Below are positions 7,336 to 15,455 of a stretch of 64,000 nt of DNA, one piece after another. The notes below the pieces were generated by a model that was not told the origin of the DNA, did no database searches, and saw only the letters and a program-made list of their open reading frames with translations. The DNA comes from Candidatus Dietzia intestinipullorum. Lineage in GTDB: Bacteria; Actinomycetota; Actinomycetes; Mycobacteriales; Mycobacteriaceae. Made by a program: the position numbers and the translations under genes. Where the stretch lies: the NCBI GenBank assembly GCA_019119635.1, contig DWWP01000013.1, forward strand, positions 1-64,000, read 5' to 3'. How positions within the stretch are numbered: the first letter of the stretch is position 1; every line of letters starts with the position of its first letter.

Positions 7336-7902
7336 TCAGAACCAGGTATCAGCACCGGTCGCGGTGAGCAGACCGGACAGGTCCGCGGCCACCGGCAGGA
7401 CCGACTCGTCCAGCAGCGAGGCGTACCGGCTGTCGTGGAACATCAACGGCCTGCGGTCGCTGACGGCCGGGCCCGCCTCTACGACGCGGCCAATGAGCAG
7501 TTCGTGGTCGCCGGCCTCGACCCAGGCCTCGAGACCGCAGACGAACCACGCCGGGGCGCCGTCGATGACCCGGTGCCCACCCTCCGTCGGACACAGCGGG
7601 ACATGATCGAACTTGTCCGGCGCCTTGCTCCCGGCCATCGCCGAGATGGCCTCATCACCCTCGCCCAGCACGCTCACCGCGAAGCCAGACGACGTCTTGA
7701 GGTGCGGCAACGTCCGCGATGTCTTCATCACCGAGATCAGCACCAGTGGAGGATCCAGGGACACGCCCATGAAGGACTGGCAGGTCATGCCCACTGTGTT
7801 GCCGTCGTCGTCCCGCCCGGTCACCACGCAGACGCCTGTGCCAAAACGCCCCAGGACGTCGCGCAATGCGCGGTTGTCGGTCAGATCAATCGTGTCATTC
7901 AT
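7336..7902 (-). CDS. hsaB: flavin reductase component of the 3-HSA monooxygenase
   Basis: This 188-residue flavin reductase domain protein supplies reduced FMN/FAD to the oxygenase HsaA, which hydroxylates 3-HSA (the phenolic seco-steroid) to a catechol. Family motifs are visible: LGRFGTGVCVVTGRDDDG, GMTCQSFMGVSLDPPLVLISV, FAVSVLGEGDEAIS, and the C-terminal GDHELLIGRVVE and PLMFHDSRYASL. The ATG at 7902 has CTGGAG upstream; the frame extends further but without a start signal. It is divergent from hsaA with 145 bases between them, so the two enzyme components share a control region. Similar reductases serve other two-component monooxygenases; the hsaA neighbour makes this assignment likely. 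Confidence 0.88.
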   Translation of the reverse strand: MNDTIDLTDNRALRDVLGRFGTGVCVVTGRDDDGNTVGMTCQSFMGVSLDPPLVLISVMKTSRTLPHLKTSSGFAVSVLGEGDEAISAMAGSKAPDKFDHVPLCPTEGGHRVIDGAPAWFVCGLEAWVEAGDHELLIGRVVEAGPAVSDRRPLMFHDSRYASLLDESVLPVAADLSGLLTATGADTWF

Positions 7903-7966
7903 GCTCTCCAGAGTGACCCTCACCACGTCGCGGAGCGGACTCGGTTCCCACTCACCGGAAACTCGA

Positions 7967-7982
7967 CGTGATACAGAACACA
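7967..7982. promoter_or_regulatory. weak CRP-like site between hsaB and hsaA
   Basis: CGTGA-TACAGA-ACACA matches the CRP consensus at eight of ten positions in the divergent promoter region. A separate GTGA-CCC-TCAC inverted repeat with the wrong spacing lies at 7913-7923. Confidence 0.25.
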
Positions 7983-8047
7983 CCATGGGCCACAGTGGAG
8001 GCAATCCACCCGGCGACCCACGGCCGCCACGTTCGAAAGGCTTCCCG

Positions 8048-9247
8048 ATGACCGGAACCCTCACCACCCCTGGCACGGTCCTTGCCCAGGTCACCGCTGA
8101 CCGCGACGCCCTCTTCGCGGAAGGCCTGGAGGCCGATCAGCTCGGCAAGCTGGCCGATGCCACCGTCGCGCGCATGAAGGACGCAGGCGTGATCCGCATG
8201 CTCCAGCCCGTCCGGTACGGCGGCATGGAGGCCACTCCCCGCCAGTTCGCCGAGACGGTCATGGGCATCGCCGCGGTCAACCCGAGCGCCGGCTGGGTGG
8301 CCGGCATCGTCGGCGTCCACCCGTGGCAGCTCGCCATGGCGGACACAAGCGTCCAGGACGACGTCTGGGGTAGCGACGCGGACACGTGGATGGCGTCCCC
8401 CTACATGCCCAACGGCGCCGCCATCCCCGTCGAAGGCGGCTACCGGATGTCCGGACGGTGGAGCTTCTCCTCCGGCACCGACCACTGCACCTGGGCGTTC
8501 CTCGGCGCCATGGCGCACGAGGCCGACGGATCGATGAGCCTTCCGCCCCGCATGCTGCACGTCATCATCCCCCGCACGGACTACGAGATCGTCGAGGACT
8601 CCTGGGACGTGGTGGGCCTGCGCGGGACAGGCTCCAAGGATCTCATCGTGGAGGACGCGTTCATCCCCACCGAGCGCGTCATGGAGTACGACCATCTCAT
8701 CGACGGCACCCAGATCGCGAAGGCCGGTCTCGAGCAGACCGTCTACCGCATGCCGTGGTCCTGCATGTTCCCACTGGGCATCTCGTCGGCCACGATCGGC
8801 ATCTGCGAGGGCTTTCTCGACACGGCACGCGAATATCTCGAGGATCGCATCGGCGCGCAGGGCACCGCCATCAAGGACGACCCCTACGTCCTGTACCAAC
8901 TGGGCGACGCCGAGGCCAAGGTGTATCAGGCGCGCCAGGCGCTCATCGCCAATGCGGAGGAGATATGGGAGATCGTGGACCGCGGGGACGAGGTCGGCTT
9001 CGACCGCCGCGCCCAGGGCCGCCGCACCCAGGTCGACGTCGCCTGGACCGCCGTCCGCGCCATCGACAATGTCTACGACCGCTGCGGCGGCACGGCCCTG
9101 CGCATGGACAAGCCGATGCAGCGGTTCTGGCGAGACGCGCACGCCGGGCTCCACCACGCCATCCACGTCCCCAGCACCGTCTACCACGCCTCCGCCCTCT
9201 CCGGTCTCGGAGTGGATCCCGAGGGTCCGCTACGCGCCATGATCTGA
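8048..9247 (+). CDS. hsaA: 3-HSA hydroxylase, oxygenase component
   Basis: The 399-residue flavin-dependent monooxygenase has the acyl-CoA dehydrogenase fold and ortho-hydroxylates 3-HSA using flavin from HsaB. Seen in the sequence: LQPVRYGGMEATPRQFAETV near residue 50, NPSAGWVAGIVGVHPWQLA, GRWSFSSGTDHCTW, WDVVGLRGTGSKDL and the C-terminal RFWRDAHAGLHHAIH. These match the HsaA / p-hydroxyphenylacetate hydroxylase group and the length fits. The ATG at 8048 is preceded by AAAGG; an upstream in-frame ATG near 7985 would add a Pro-rich lead. HsaC follows by 84 bases on the same strand. Confidence 0.92.
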   Translation: MTGTLTTPGTVLAQVTADRDALFAEGLEADQLGKLADATVARMKDAGVIRMLQPVRYGGMEATPRQFAETVMGIAAVNPSAGWVAGIVGVHPWQLAMADTSVQDDVWGSDADTWMASPYMPNGAAIPVEGGYRMSGRWSFSSGTDHCTWAFLGAMAHEADGSMSLPPRMLHVIIPRTDYEIVEDSWDVVGLRGTGSKDLIVEDAFIPTERVMEYDHLIDGTQIAKAGLEQTVYRMPWSCMFPLGISSATIGICEGFLDTAREYLEDRIGAQGTAIKDDPYVLYQLGDAEAKVYQARQALIANAEEIWEIVDRGDEVGFDRRAQGRRTQVDVAWTAVRAIDNVYDRCGGTALRMDKPMQRFWRDAHAGLHHAIHVPSTVYHASALSGLGVDPEGPLRAMI

Positions 9248-9331
9248 CGGTCCGGGTATCGCCGTCTGCGCGGCACACCCGGCCGTACCCGAGGCACCAC
9301 CCCACCACCACTTCACGAAAGGCCTCTTCCC

Positions 9332-10303
9332 ATGGGAGACATCCGAGCTCTCGGCTACCTCACGATCGACACCACCGAACTCGATCGCTGGCGCACACTC
9401 GCCTTTGACGTCCTCGACCTGGGCGAAGGCGCCCTGTCCACCGACGACGCCCTCTACCTGCGACTCGACGAGCGCTCCTACCGACTGGTCATCCGCCGCG
9501 GCGAGACCGACAAGCTCACCGCGATGGGCTGGGAGGTCCGCGACGAGATCGCCCTCGACCGGGTCCGCGCCTCACTGCGCGAGCACGGTGTGCAGTACCG
9601 CGACCTGTCCTACGACGAGGCGCGCGCCCGCGACGTGGACGAGCTCATCGCGCTCGAGGACCCCACCGGCCAGCCCCTGGAGATCTTCCACGGCGCCGGC
9701 CTCGACCACTCCGCCGTATCCACGAAGTTCCGTACCGAATTCGTCAGTGACGAACTGGGCCTGGGCCACATCGTCGTGCCGTCCACCGACCACGAGGCCA
9801 CCATCGCGTTTTACCGCGACGTGCTGGGCTTCCACACCCGCGGCGCCTTCCCGTTCCCCCCGGCGCCCGGCATGCCTCCCCTGCGGATCCAGTTCATGGG
9901 CGTCAACCCGCGTCACCACAGCTTCGCCGTGATGCCGGCCCCGCAGATGGGCCCCGGGATCGTGCACATCATGCTCGAAGTGGCCGAGATGGACCAGGTC
10001 GCGCAGGCCATGGAGCGCACGCTCGAGCACGGGTTCACGATCTCTTCCACCCTCGGCAGGCACACCAACGACAAGATGGTGTCCTACTACCTGCGCGCCC
10101 CCGGGGGCTGGGACATCGAGTACGGCTACGACGGCCTCACGGTGGACGAGAACAGCTACCTACCGCAGCTCATCTCCGCCGACAGTTACTGGGGCCACGA
10201 CTGGTCCGGCAGTGAGCCGCTCGCCTGCACTATCCCGCTCGACGACGCCACTGCCGAGACCGTGGCTGACGACCTCGCCGAGCCCGTGGTCGAGAACGCC
10301 TGA
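9332..10303 (+). CDS. hsaC: extradiol dioxygenase cleaving the steroid catechol ring (HsaC-like)
   Basis: This type I extradiol dioxygenase has 323 residues and two vicinal-oxygen-chelate domains. The Fe(II) ligands are His 146 (LGLGHIVV), His 212 (GIVHIMLEV) and Glu 263 (GGWDIEYGYDG). Catalytic His and Asn residues (NPRHHSF) lie around residues 192-196. It performs meta-cleavage of 3,4-DHSA, the product of HsaA/HsaB, giving the substrate for an HsaD-type hydrolase. AAAGG precedes the ATG. The protein is about 20 residues longer than typical HsaC owing to an acidic C-terminal tail. BphC-like enzymes share the motifs, so the steroid assignment rests on the hsaA and kshA neighbours. Confidence 0.9.
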   Translation: MGDIRALGYLTIDTTELDRWRTLAFDVLDLGEGALSTDDALYLRLDERSYRLVIRRGETDKLTAMGWEVRDEIALDRVRASLREHGVQYRDLSYDEARARDVDELIALEDPTGQPLEIFHGAGLDHSAVSTKFRTEFVSDELGLGHIVVPSTDHEATIAFYRDVLGFHTRGAFPFPPAPGMPPLRIQFMGVNPRHHSFAVMPAPQMGPGIVHIMLEVAEMDQVAQAMERTLEHGFTISSTLGRHTNDKMVSYYLRAPGGWDIEYGYDGLTVDENSYLPQLISADSYWGHDWSGSEPLACTIPLDDATAETVADDLAEPVVENA

Positions 10304-10348
10304 CCCGGCTCCGGGCGACTGCTCGGCCCGGCCCCCTCGCCAGCCGCG

Positions 10349-11251
10349 TCACTCCAGAGCGCTGATGCTGACGAGCTCCCACTGCGTGACCGGGCCGGCC
10401 GAGCGGGCCTGGCACATGGTGAAGATCGGCTCGGAGAAGGTCTCCCGCAGTCGCACCCCGATAGGCCCGAGCGGGCCCTCGAGGGTGACGACGACGTGGC
10501 CGGCGTCGTCGACGTCGGTCACGTCCAGCGGGGCCAAGGCGTCGATGCGGTCGTCGCCGAGCAACGGCCGGGCGCGGTGCTGCGCGACCTGCACCGCCGC
10601 CGGGTAGCTGCTGCGACCCCGGAGGTGGCGCGGGTCGACCCGGCCCTCGGTGTACCGGGTGATGATGTCGGCCGGATCCGCCGCCATATCGACGCGGCCG
10701 TAGAAAAGACCGTGCGGCAGCACGATCATCGTCGCGGCGAACCGGTCACCGCCCAGATGCGAGCACTCCCACGTCGCCTCCGGGTACCGCTCGGCTATCA
10801 GCGTCGTGGCGCGTCGGCCACGGACGGCGCAGCACTGGTCGTGCTTGCCGTGCGCGCAGATCGCGACCAGGGGCTCGTCGGACGGTGTGCCCGCGGAGCC
10901 GTCGAGGGGAATCTCCGCGTAACCGTCGGGGCCGTCCACCTCCCCCCACCGCAGGGACTCCTGTCCGGGCCGGGCATCGGCCAGTGCCCACCGCCAACGC
11001 CGCTGTCCGGAGCGCTTACCCGGACGGCGGATCGCCGCCACCCGGATGTCCTCCGACTGGGCACGCCGAGCGATGCGGCGGCCCAGTTCGGGCGAGAGAA
11101 CCCCGGGCGATTCCAGCAACGCCGAATGCCCCCACGGGCCGGCGAGCTCGAGCATGAGCCACCGCATCCCGCGCGACCCCGACCCCTCGAGTGGATCGCC
11201 GCGGCGCAGCGCGGAGTCACTGCACGGCTCCCAGTCCGCAGGCCTGCTCAC
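10349..11251 (-). CDS. thioredoxin-like [2Fe-2S] protein (sucrase/ferredoxin-like family)
   Basis: The 300-residue protein is of the sucrase ferredoxin-like family, a thioredoxin-fold [2Fe-2S] protein. It has an early Cys in EPCSDSAL, the cluster segment CAHGKHDQCC, and the following WECSHLGGDRFAATMIVLPHG, all family hallmarks. The GTG start at 11251 overlaps the stop of the JmjC gene as GTGA, so the two are translationally coupled. The frame upstream of 11251 runs inside the JmjC gene and is not used. It probably transfers electrons or senses redox state. Coupling to an iron/2-oxoglutarate enzyme suggests it keeps that enzyme's iron reduced or supplies electrons, which is inference. Confidence 0.85.
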   Translation of the reverse strand: MSRPADWEPCSDSALRRGDPLEGSGSRGMRWLMLELAGPWGHSALLESPGVLSPELGRRIARRAQSEDIRVAAIRRPGKRSGQRRWRWALADARPGQESLRWGEVDGPDGYAEIPLDGSAGTPSDEPLVAICAHGKHDQCCAVRGRRATTLIAERYPEATWECSHLGGDRFAATMIVLPHGLFYGRVDMAADPADIITRYTEGRVDPRHLRGRSSYPAAVQVAQHRARPLLGDDRIDALAPLDVTDVDDAGHVVVTLEGPLGPIGVRLRETFSEPIFTMCQARSAGPVTQWELVSISALE

Positions 11252-12498
11252 AGCGCCACCAGTACTGCCTCCCGCAACAGGCGGCGGAGCACCACGAGGC
11301 CGTCGTCCACATCCAGACCCGGTAGCGAGCCGGCGCTGACGGGACCGCCGTCGAGCACCGCGCGCAGAGCGGGGGCGCACTCCGCCGGGAAGGTGATCGA
11401 CTTGGCGGGCAGCCGCAGGACGACCGTGGCCGCGTCGGCGGCGGCGTGAGCGTCGGCCGCGACGTCAGAGCCGGCGGGAGCGGGGTCGATCGAGCCGTGG
11501 AGTCCGTCACGCCACCGAAGAACGGTGTCGGCATCGAGCGCGGCTAGGGCGTCGAGGGTGGCCAGCGGACGTACCGCGGCGGGTCGCGTCAGATCAAAGT
11601 ACTGCGTGGCGAGCGTGTCGCCGGCGAGCGCTCCGAGTTCTTCCTGCTTCTCGGCGATCAGCCCGGCCAGTACATCGAGGACCCGGCGGGTGTGCTCCTC
11701 GGTCCGTGCGGCGTCGACCGGGGCCAGGCCGAGCGGCAGCGACGCGCGCAACTCCTCCTCCGAGGCCAGTGCCTCGATCACCGCCGTGGCGACGTCGTGC
11801 CCGGTGAAGGGGGACACACCCACGGTGAGGTGAATAGAGGTGTCACCCTGCGCCTCGGCCGAATGGACCCACCCGCGCGGCAGGTAGAGGCAGTCCCCCG
11901 GCTCGAGCACCGCGTCGATGACCGGGGCCCGCACCGCACGAGCGGCGATCGCCTCGCGGTGATCGGTCCACGGCTGGTCGGGAAGCGGGTGGCGATGGAC
12001 GGGCTCGTGCACCCGCCAGCGCTTGGTACCGGAGACCTGGAGGACAAACACGTCGTGCACGTCGTAATGCGGATCGAATCCCCGGTTGGCGGGCGGGGTG
12101 ATGTACGCGTTGGTCTGCACCGGGTGGCCGACATCCGAGGTCATGCCGCGGACGAAGTCGATGATCGGCGGCCAGAACCGGTGCAGACCCTGCAACACGA
12201 TCGTCGCCCCGGCGACGAACTCCGTGAGTACGCCGTCGGGGTCGACCTGGTCGGGCATCAGTGCGCCGAACCCGCCGGTGCGGGTGAAGCACGCCCGGTC
12301 GACGAGCGCGCCCTCCCGCGCCATCCGGATGAACGGCGTGCGCAACCCACGTTCGGCGATGATCTCGTCGACCATCGCCGGCGTGAGCAGGTCGGAGAAG
12401 TCGCGCGGCAGGCGGGCCGCCGGACTCAGCAGGGGCTGCTGACCCCAGTAGTCCGCCGCGAACTCATCCCGGCCGCGTGCGACGCACCGCTCGAGCAC
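11248..12498 (-). CDS. JmjC-domain 2-oxoglutarate oxygenase (ROX/cupin_8 type)
   Basis: This 416-residue cupin-fold protein is of the ribosomal-oxygenase type (YcfD/RoxA, MINA53, NO66). The Fe(II) triad is H144-x-D146 (FDPHYDVHD) and His 212 (LPRGWVHSAEA). The segments LVDRACFTRTGG, ATIVLQGLHRFWP and KRWRVHEP are typical of the JmjC core. Residues 230-416 form the dimerisation/winged-helix region. Characterised relatives hydroxylate His or Arg in ribosomal proteins. The GTG start at 12498 lies six bases after the stop of the His-containing repeat gene, and the downstream [2Fe-2S] gene overlaps by GTGA, so all three form one operon. The natural substrate is unknown; the adjacent repeat peptide is a candidate. 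Confidence 0.88.
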   Translation of the reverse strand: MLERCVARGRDEFAADYWGQQPLLSPAARLPRDFSDLLTPAMVDEIIAERGLRTPFIRMAREGALVDRACFTRTGGFGALMPDQVDPDGVLTEFVAGATIVLQGLHRFWPPIIDFVRGMTSDVGHPVQTNAYITPPANRGFDPHYDVHDVFVLQVSGTKRWRVHEPVHRHPLPDQPWTDHREAIAARAVRAPVIDAVLEPGDCLYLPRGWVHSAEAQGDTSIHLTVGVSPFTGHDVATAVIEALASEEELRASLPLGLAPVDAARTEEHTRRVLDVLAGLIAEKQEELGALAGDTLATQYFDLTRPAAVRPLATLDALAALDADTVLRWRDGLHGSIDPAPAGSDVAADAHAAADAATVVLRLPAKSITFPAECAPALRAVLDGGPVSAGSLPGLDVDDGLVVLRRLLREAVLVAL

Positions 12499-12504
12499 CT
12501 TCGC

Positions 12505-12753
12505 TCAGGCCGCGCCGTCAGCGCCGCCGTCGTGCCCGTCCGGGTTGGAGCCACCGTCGGCAGTGCCCTCGCCGGCCGAGCCGTCAGCGCCGCCATCGTG
12601 GCCGCCGGGGTTCGAGCCGCCGTCGGCAGTGCCCTCGCCCGCTGACGCGGAACCGTCAGCGCCGCCGTCATGCCCGCCCGGGTTGGAGCCGCCGTCCGCG
12701 GTGCCCTCTCCCTGCGCGCCGGAGGTGGTGATGTCGTCGTCGTTGGTAGCCAT
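12505..12753 (-). CDS. 82-aa peptide of three His-containing Gly/Asp repeats
   Basis: A 14-residue leader (MATNDDDITTSGAQ) is followed by three near-identical units of 22-24 residues. Each contains GEGTADGGSNPGGHDGG or a close variant and ends in ADG; the third has NPDGH. There is no signal peptide or hydrophobic stretch, and the whole protein is acidic and disordered-looking. The ATG at 12753 has AGAGAGGA six bases upstream. It is the first gene of the operon with the JmjC oxygenase, only six bases apart. Short DGGAD-type repeat proteins in actinobacteria are sometimes labelled BatC, without a proven role. The single His per repeat beside a His/Arg-hydroxylating enzyme family makes a substrate role attractive. 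Confidence 0.75.
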   Translation of the reverse strand: MATNDDDITTSGAQGEGTADGGSNPGGHDGGADGSASAGEGTADGGSNPGGHDGGADGSAGEGTADGGSNPDGHDGGADGAA

Positions 12754-12973
12754 CTGCATTCCTCTCTTCGGTGCAGGCCCCGACCCGCACGGGGTCGAGC
12801 TGCGCGATGTCGTGCGATGTGGCCACCTGTCGAGGCTGTACGCCCGGACACGATGGGACGTGCGATTCCCACTATGGCACCGGCCCGGCGTAGGCACGAC
12901 CGGTCCGGCCGCGGGCGGTGGCGGGCGGTGGCGCGCGGTGGACATCTCCTCACGGGCCGAGTAAGGACGAGCC

Positions 12974-14437
12974 ATGGCGAACACATCGGCAGAAGACACT
13001 GATCCCGCCGACGATTTCCCGGCGATCGAACACAACGTGGTGATCGTGGGTGCCGGATTCGCCGGCCTCTACGCCGCAAAGCAACTGGGACGATCCGGCG
13101 TGGACGTGCTGTTGCTCGACCAGAACAACTACCACCAGTTCCAGCCGCTGCTCTACCAGGCAGCGACCACGCAGATCGCGATCTCCACCGTGGCGCGCCC
13201 GCTGCGCGGCATCCTGCATCGCCAACGGGCGCACGTGACCATCCGGACCGCGCGCGTGGCCTCTGTCGACGCCGCCGCCAAGACCGTCACCACCGACGAC
13301 GGGCTGACGTACCGCGGCCGAATCCTCGTGCTGGCCACCGGGTCCGAACCCAACTTCTTCGACACCCCGGGAGCGCGCGAACTCGCATACCCGTTGTACT
13401 CCGTCGACGACGCCACCAGCCTGTCCTCGGCGATGCTCGGCGCGCTCGAGAGAGCCGCCGCCACCCGCGACGCCGCGGAGCGCCAGGGCACGTTCGCAGT
13501 GGTCGTGGTGGGAGCGGGCCCCAACGGGGTCGAGACCGCCGGCGCGATCGCGGAGAACATCAAGTTCGTGGTGTCGGAGTACTACTCGGACGAGTTCGCC
13601 GCCGCGCAGTGCGAGGTGCATCTGGTCGACATGGTCGACACCGTCCTGCCGCCGTTCTCGAAGCGCTCGCAGAAGTACACTCGCCGCAGCCTCGAAGAAC
13701 TCGGCGTCCGGATCCACCTGGGCAGGGCGGTCTCCTCGGTCTCCACCAGCGGCGTGACGCTCGAGGACGGCACCGAACTGCCGGCCGCCATCGTCATCTG
13801 GACGGCCGGGCTCAAGGCCTCCGGACTGCTCGAGCCCGCCGGTCTGACGACCGGCCGCGGCGGGCGCGTGGACGTCGACCCCGACCTCACCGCCCCCGAC
13901 TTCCCGGGCGTGTACATCCTCGGCGACGCCGCGAACATCACCGACACCAAGGGCCGCGCACTGCCCCAACTGGGCTCGGTGGCCAAACAGTCCGGCAGGT
14001 GGGCGGCCGACAACATCTGCGCGGACCTCCAAGGCCGGGAACGAAAGCCGTTCCGGTTCCGCGACATGGGCGTGATGGCCATGGTCGGTCGCGGCCATGC
14101 GATCGCGGAAATGGGTCCGCGCCGGTTCCAGATCCAGGGCATGCTCGCCTTCCTGGCCTGGCTCGGCGTGCACCTCGTCCTGCTGTCGGGCTGGTCCCAG
14201 CGCGTCTCCGCGGTGGTGTCGTGGTTCCGCGACTACATCACCCGGAGGCGCACACAGGTCGTGGTGCACCAGCCGGACGAGTACGCGCGCGCCCGCCAGC
14301 AGGGCCCCACCGAGCCCACCACACCCACCACCGGCACCGAGCCCGCCACACCCACCACCGGCACCAGCGCCGAATCCACGACCAGCACCACAACAGGCCT
14401 CGGGGGCGCCACCCCGGGCGAGAGGAGTCAGTCATGA
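12974..14437 (+). CDS. ndh: type II NADH dehydrogenase (NDH-2-like FAD oxidoreductase)
   Basis: This 487-residue flavoprotein should oxidise NADH and reduce menaquinone at the inner membrane face without pumping protons. The FAD-binding GAGFAGLYAA is at about residues 26-35, the NAD-binding VVGAGPNGVETAG at about 180, and the FAD C-terminal motif YILGDAANI near 315. A hydrophobic amphipathic stretch (MLAFLAWLGVHLVLLSGW) near residue 395 is the usual membrane anchor. The last 50 residues are an unusual Pro/Thr-rich tail with two copies of PTTGTEPAT-like sequence. The stop overlaps the next start as ATGA. The fatty-acid-type dehydrogenase downstream suggests coupling of NADH production and oxidation. 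Whether it is the cell's main NDH-2 cannot be judged. Confidence 0.88.
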   Translation: MANTSAEDTDPADDFPAIEHNVVIVGAGFAGLYAAKQLGRSGVDVLLLDQNNYHQFQPLLYQAATTQIAISTVARPLRGILHRQRAHVTIRTARVASVDAAAKTVTTDDGLTYRGRILVLATGSEPNFFDTPGARELAYPLYSVDDATSLSSAMLGALERAAATRDAAERQGTFAVVVVGAGPNGVETAGAIAENIKFVVSEYYSDEFAAAQCEVHLVDMVDTVLPPFSKRSQKYTRRSLEELGVRIHLGRAVSSVSTSGVTLEDGTELPAAIVIWTAGLKASGLLEPAGLTTGRGGRVDVDPDLTAPDFPGVYILGDAANITDTKGRALPQLGSVAKQSGRWAADNICADLQGRERKPFRFRDMGVMAMVGRGHAIAEMGPRRFQIQGMLAFLAWLGVHLVLLSGWSQRVSAVVSWFRDYITRRRTQVVVHQPDEYARARQQGPTEPTTPTTGTEPATPTTGTSAESTTSTTTGLGGATPGERSQS

Positions 14438-15333
14438 CGGACATCACGAACGTCACCGTGTTCGGAACCGGTGTACTCGGTTCCCAGATCATCATGCAGG
14501 CGGCCTACCACGGGAAAACCGTGACCGGCTACGACATCTCCGACGAGCTCCTGGCCGAGCTTCCGGAGCGGTGGGAATGGATGCGCGACTACTACAGGCG
14601 CGACCTGCCGGACTTCGACGAGAAGCGCTTCGACGAGGCCATCGCCTCCATCCGCACCACCACCGACATCCCCGAGGCCGTCGCGGACGCCGATCTGGTG
14701 ATCGAAGCCGTCCCGGAGAACCTCGATCTCAAGAAGGATGTGTGGACGAAGATCGGCCAGAGCGCGCCCGAGAAGACCATCTTTGCCACCAACACCTCCA
14801 CGCTCCGCCCCAGCGACTTCGCGGCCGAGACCGGACGGCCCGAAAAGTTCCTGGCCCTGCACTTCGCCAACCTCGTGTGGCGCTACAACACCGGCGAGGT
14901 GATGGTCACGCCGGAAACCGATAAGAAGTACTTCGACATTGTGCTCGGGTTCACCGCCGAGATCGGCCTCGTCCCGGTGCCCGTCCTCAAAGAGACGCCC
15001 GGGTACCTGCTCAACGGTCTGCTAGTCCCCTGGCTCAGCGCCGGCGCCGAACTCTACGTCAACGGCATCGCCAACCCCGCCGACATCGACAACGTCTGGC
15101 GCACCGCCACCGGCTCTCCCGCCGGCCCGTTCCAGGTCTACGACACCGTCGGCTTCAACGTGGCCGCCAACATCTCCCGCGCCTCCGGCGACCCGACGCG
15201 GATCAAATTCGCGGACATGCTCCAGAAGGGCATCGACGCCGGTAAGGCCGGCCTCGGCGACGGGGAGGGCTTCTACACCTACGACTCCGACGGCAACGTG
15301 CAGGAGCCGGTCACCAGCTGGAACCACACCTGA
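14434..15333 (+). CDS. 3-hydroxyacyl-CoA dehydrogenase
   Basis: The 299-residue protein begins with the NAD-binding FGTGVLGSQIIMQAAYHG. Family motifs follow: DADLVIEAVPENLDLKKDVW, IFATNTSTLRPSDFA (substrate Ser/Asn), FLALHFANLVW (a variant of the catalytic His segment HFFNP), ETPGYLLNGLLVPWLSAGAELY, and a C-terminal dimer domain. It would oxidise L-3-hydroxyacyl-CoA to 3-ketoacyl-CoA with NAD+ in beta-oxidation. It overlaps ndh by four bases (ATGA) with GAGGAG before its ATG, so both are in one transcript. The Asn-Leu-Val-Trp replacement of the usual Asn-Pro suggests a subfamily with its own substrate. Confidence 0.88.
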   Translation: MTDITNVTVFGTGVLGSQIIMQAAYHGKTVTGYDISDELLAELPERWEWMRDYYRRDLPDFDEKRFDEAIASIRTTTDIPEAVADADLVIEAVPENLDLKKDVWTKIGQSAPEKTIFATNTSTLRPSDFAAETGRPEKFLALHFANLVWRYNTGEVMVTPETDKKYFDIVLGFTAEIGLVPVPVLKETPGYLLNGLLVPWLSAGAELYVNGIANPADIDNVWRTATGSPAGPFQVYDTVGFNVAANISRASGDPTRIKFADMLQKGIDAGKAGLGDGEGFYTYDSDGNVQEPVTSWNHT

Positions 15334-15374
15334 GCCGACGCGGGCCGCGAAGCGGGAGAGCTTGGCCACATTCC

Positions 15375-15411
15375 TTTGCACGGTCGTGCAATCCTGCAGT
15401 GATCGTGCAAA
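15375..15411. promoter_or_regulatory. TetR-type operator cluster upstream of the first mmpL
   Basis: TTGCAC-GGTC-GTGCAA (15376-15391) is a perfect inverted repeat, and a further CGTGCAA lies at 15404-15410, so outer arms TTTGCACG and CGTGCAAA also pair. The site ends 45 bases before the mmpL start. The TetR gene immediately after mmpL is the likely binding partner. Confidence 0.55.
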
Positions 15412-15455
15412 ACTCCTCGGGTCAGCACGCCCCACGAACCTGAGGATCCTGCAGC

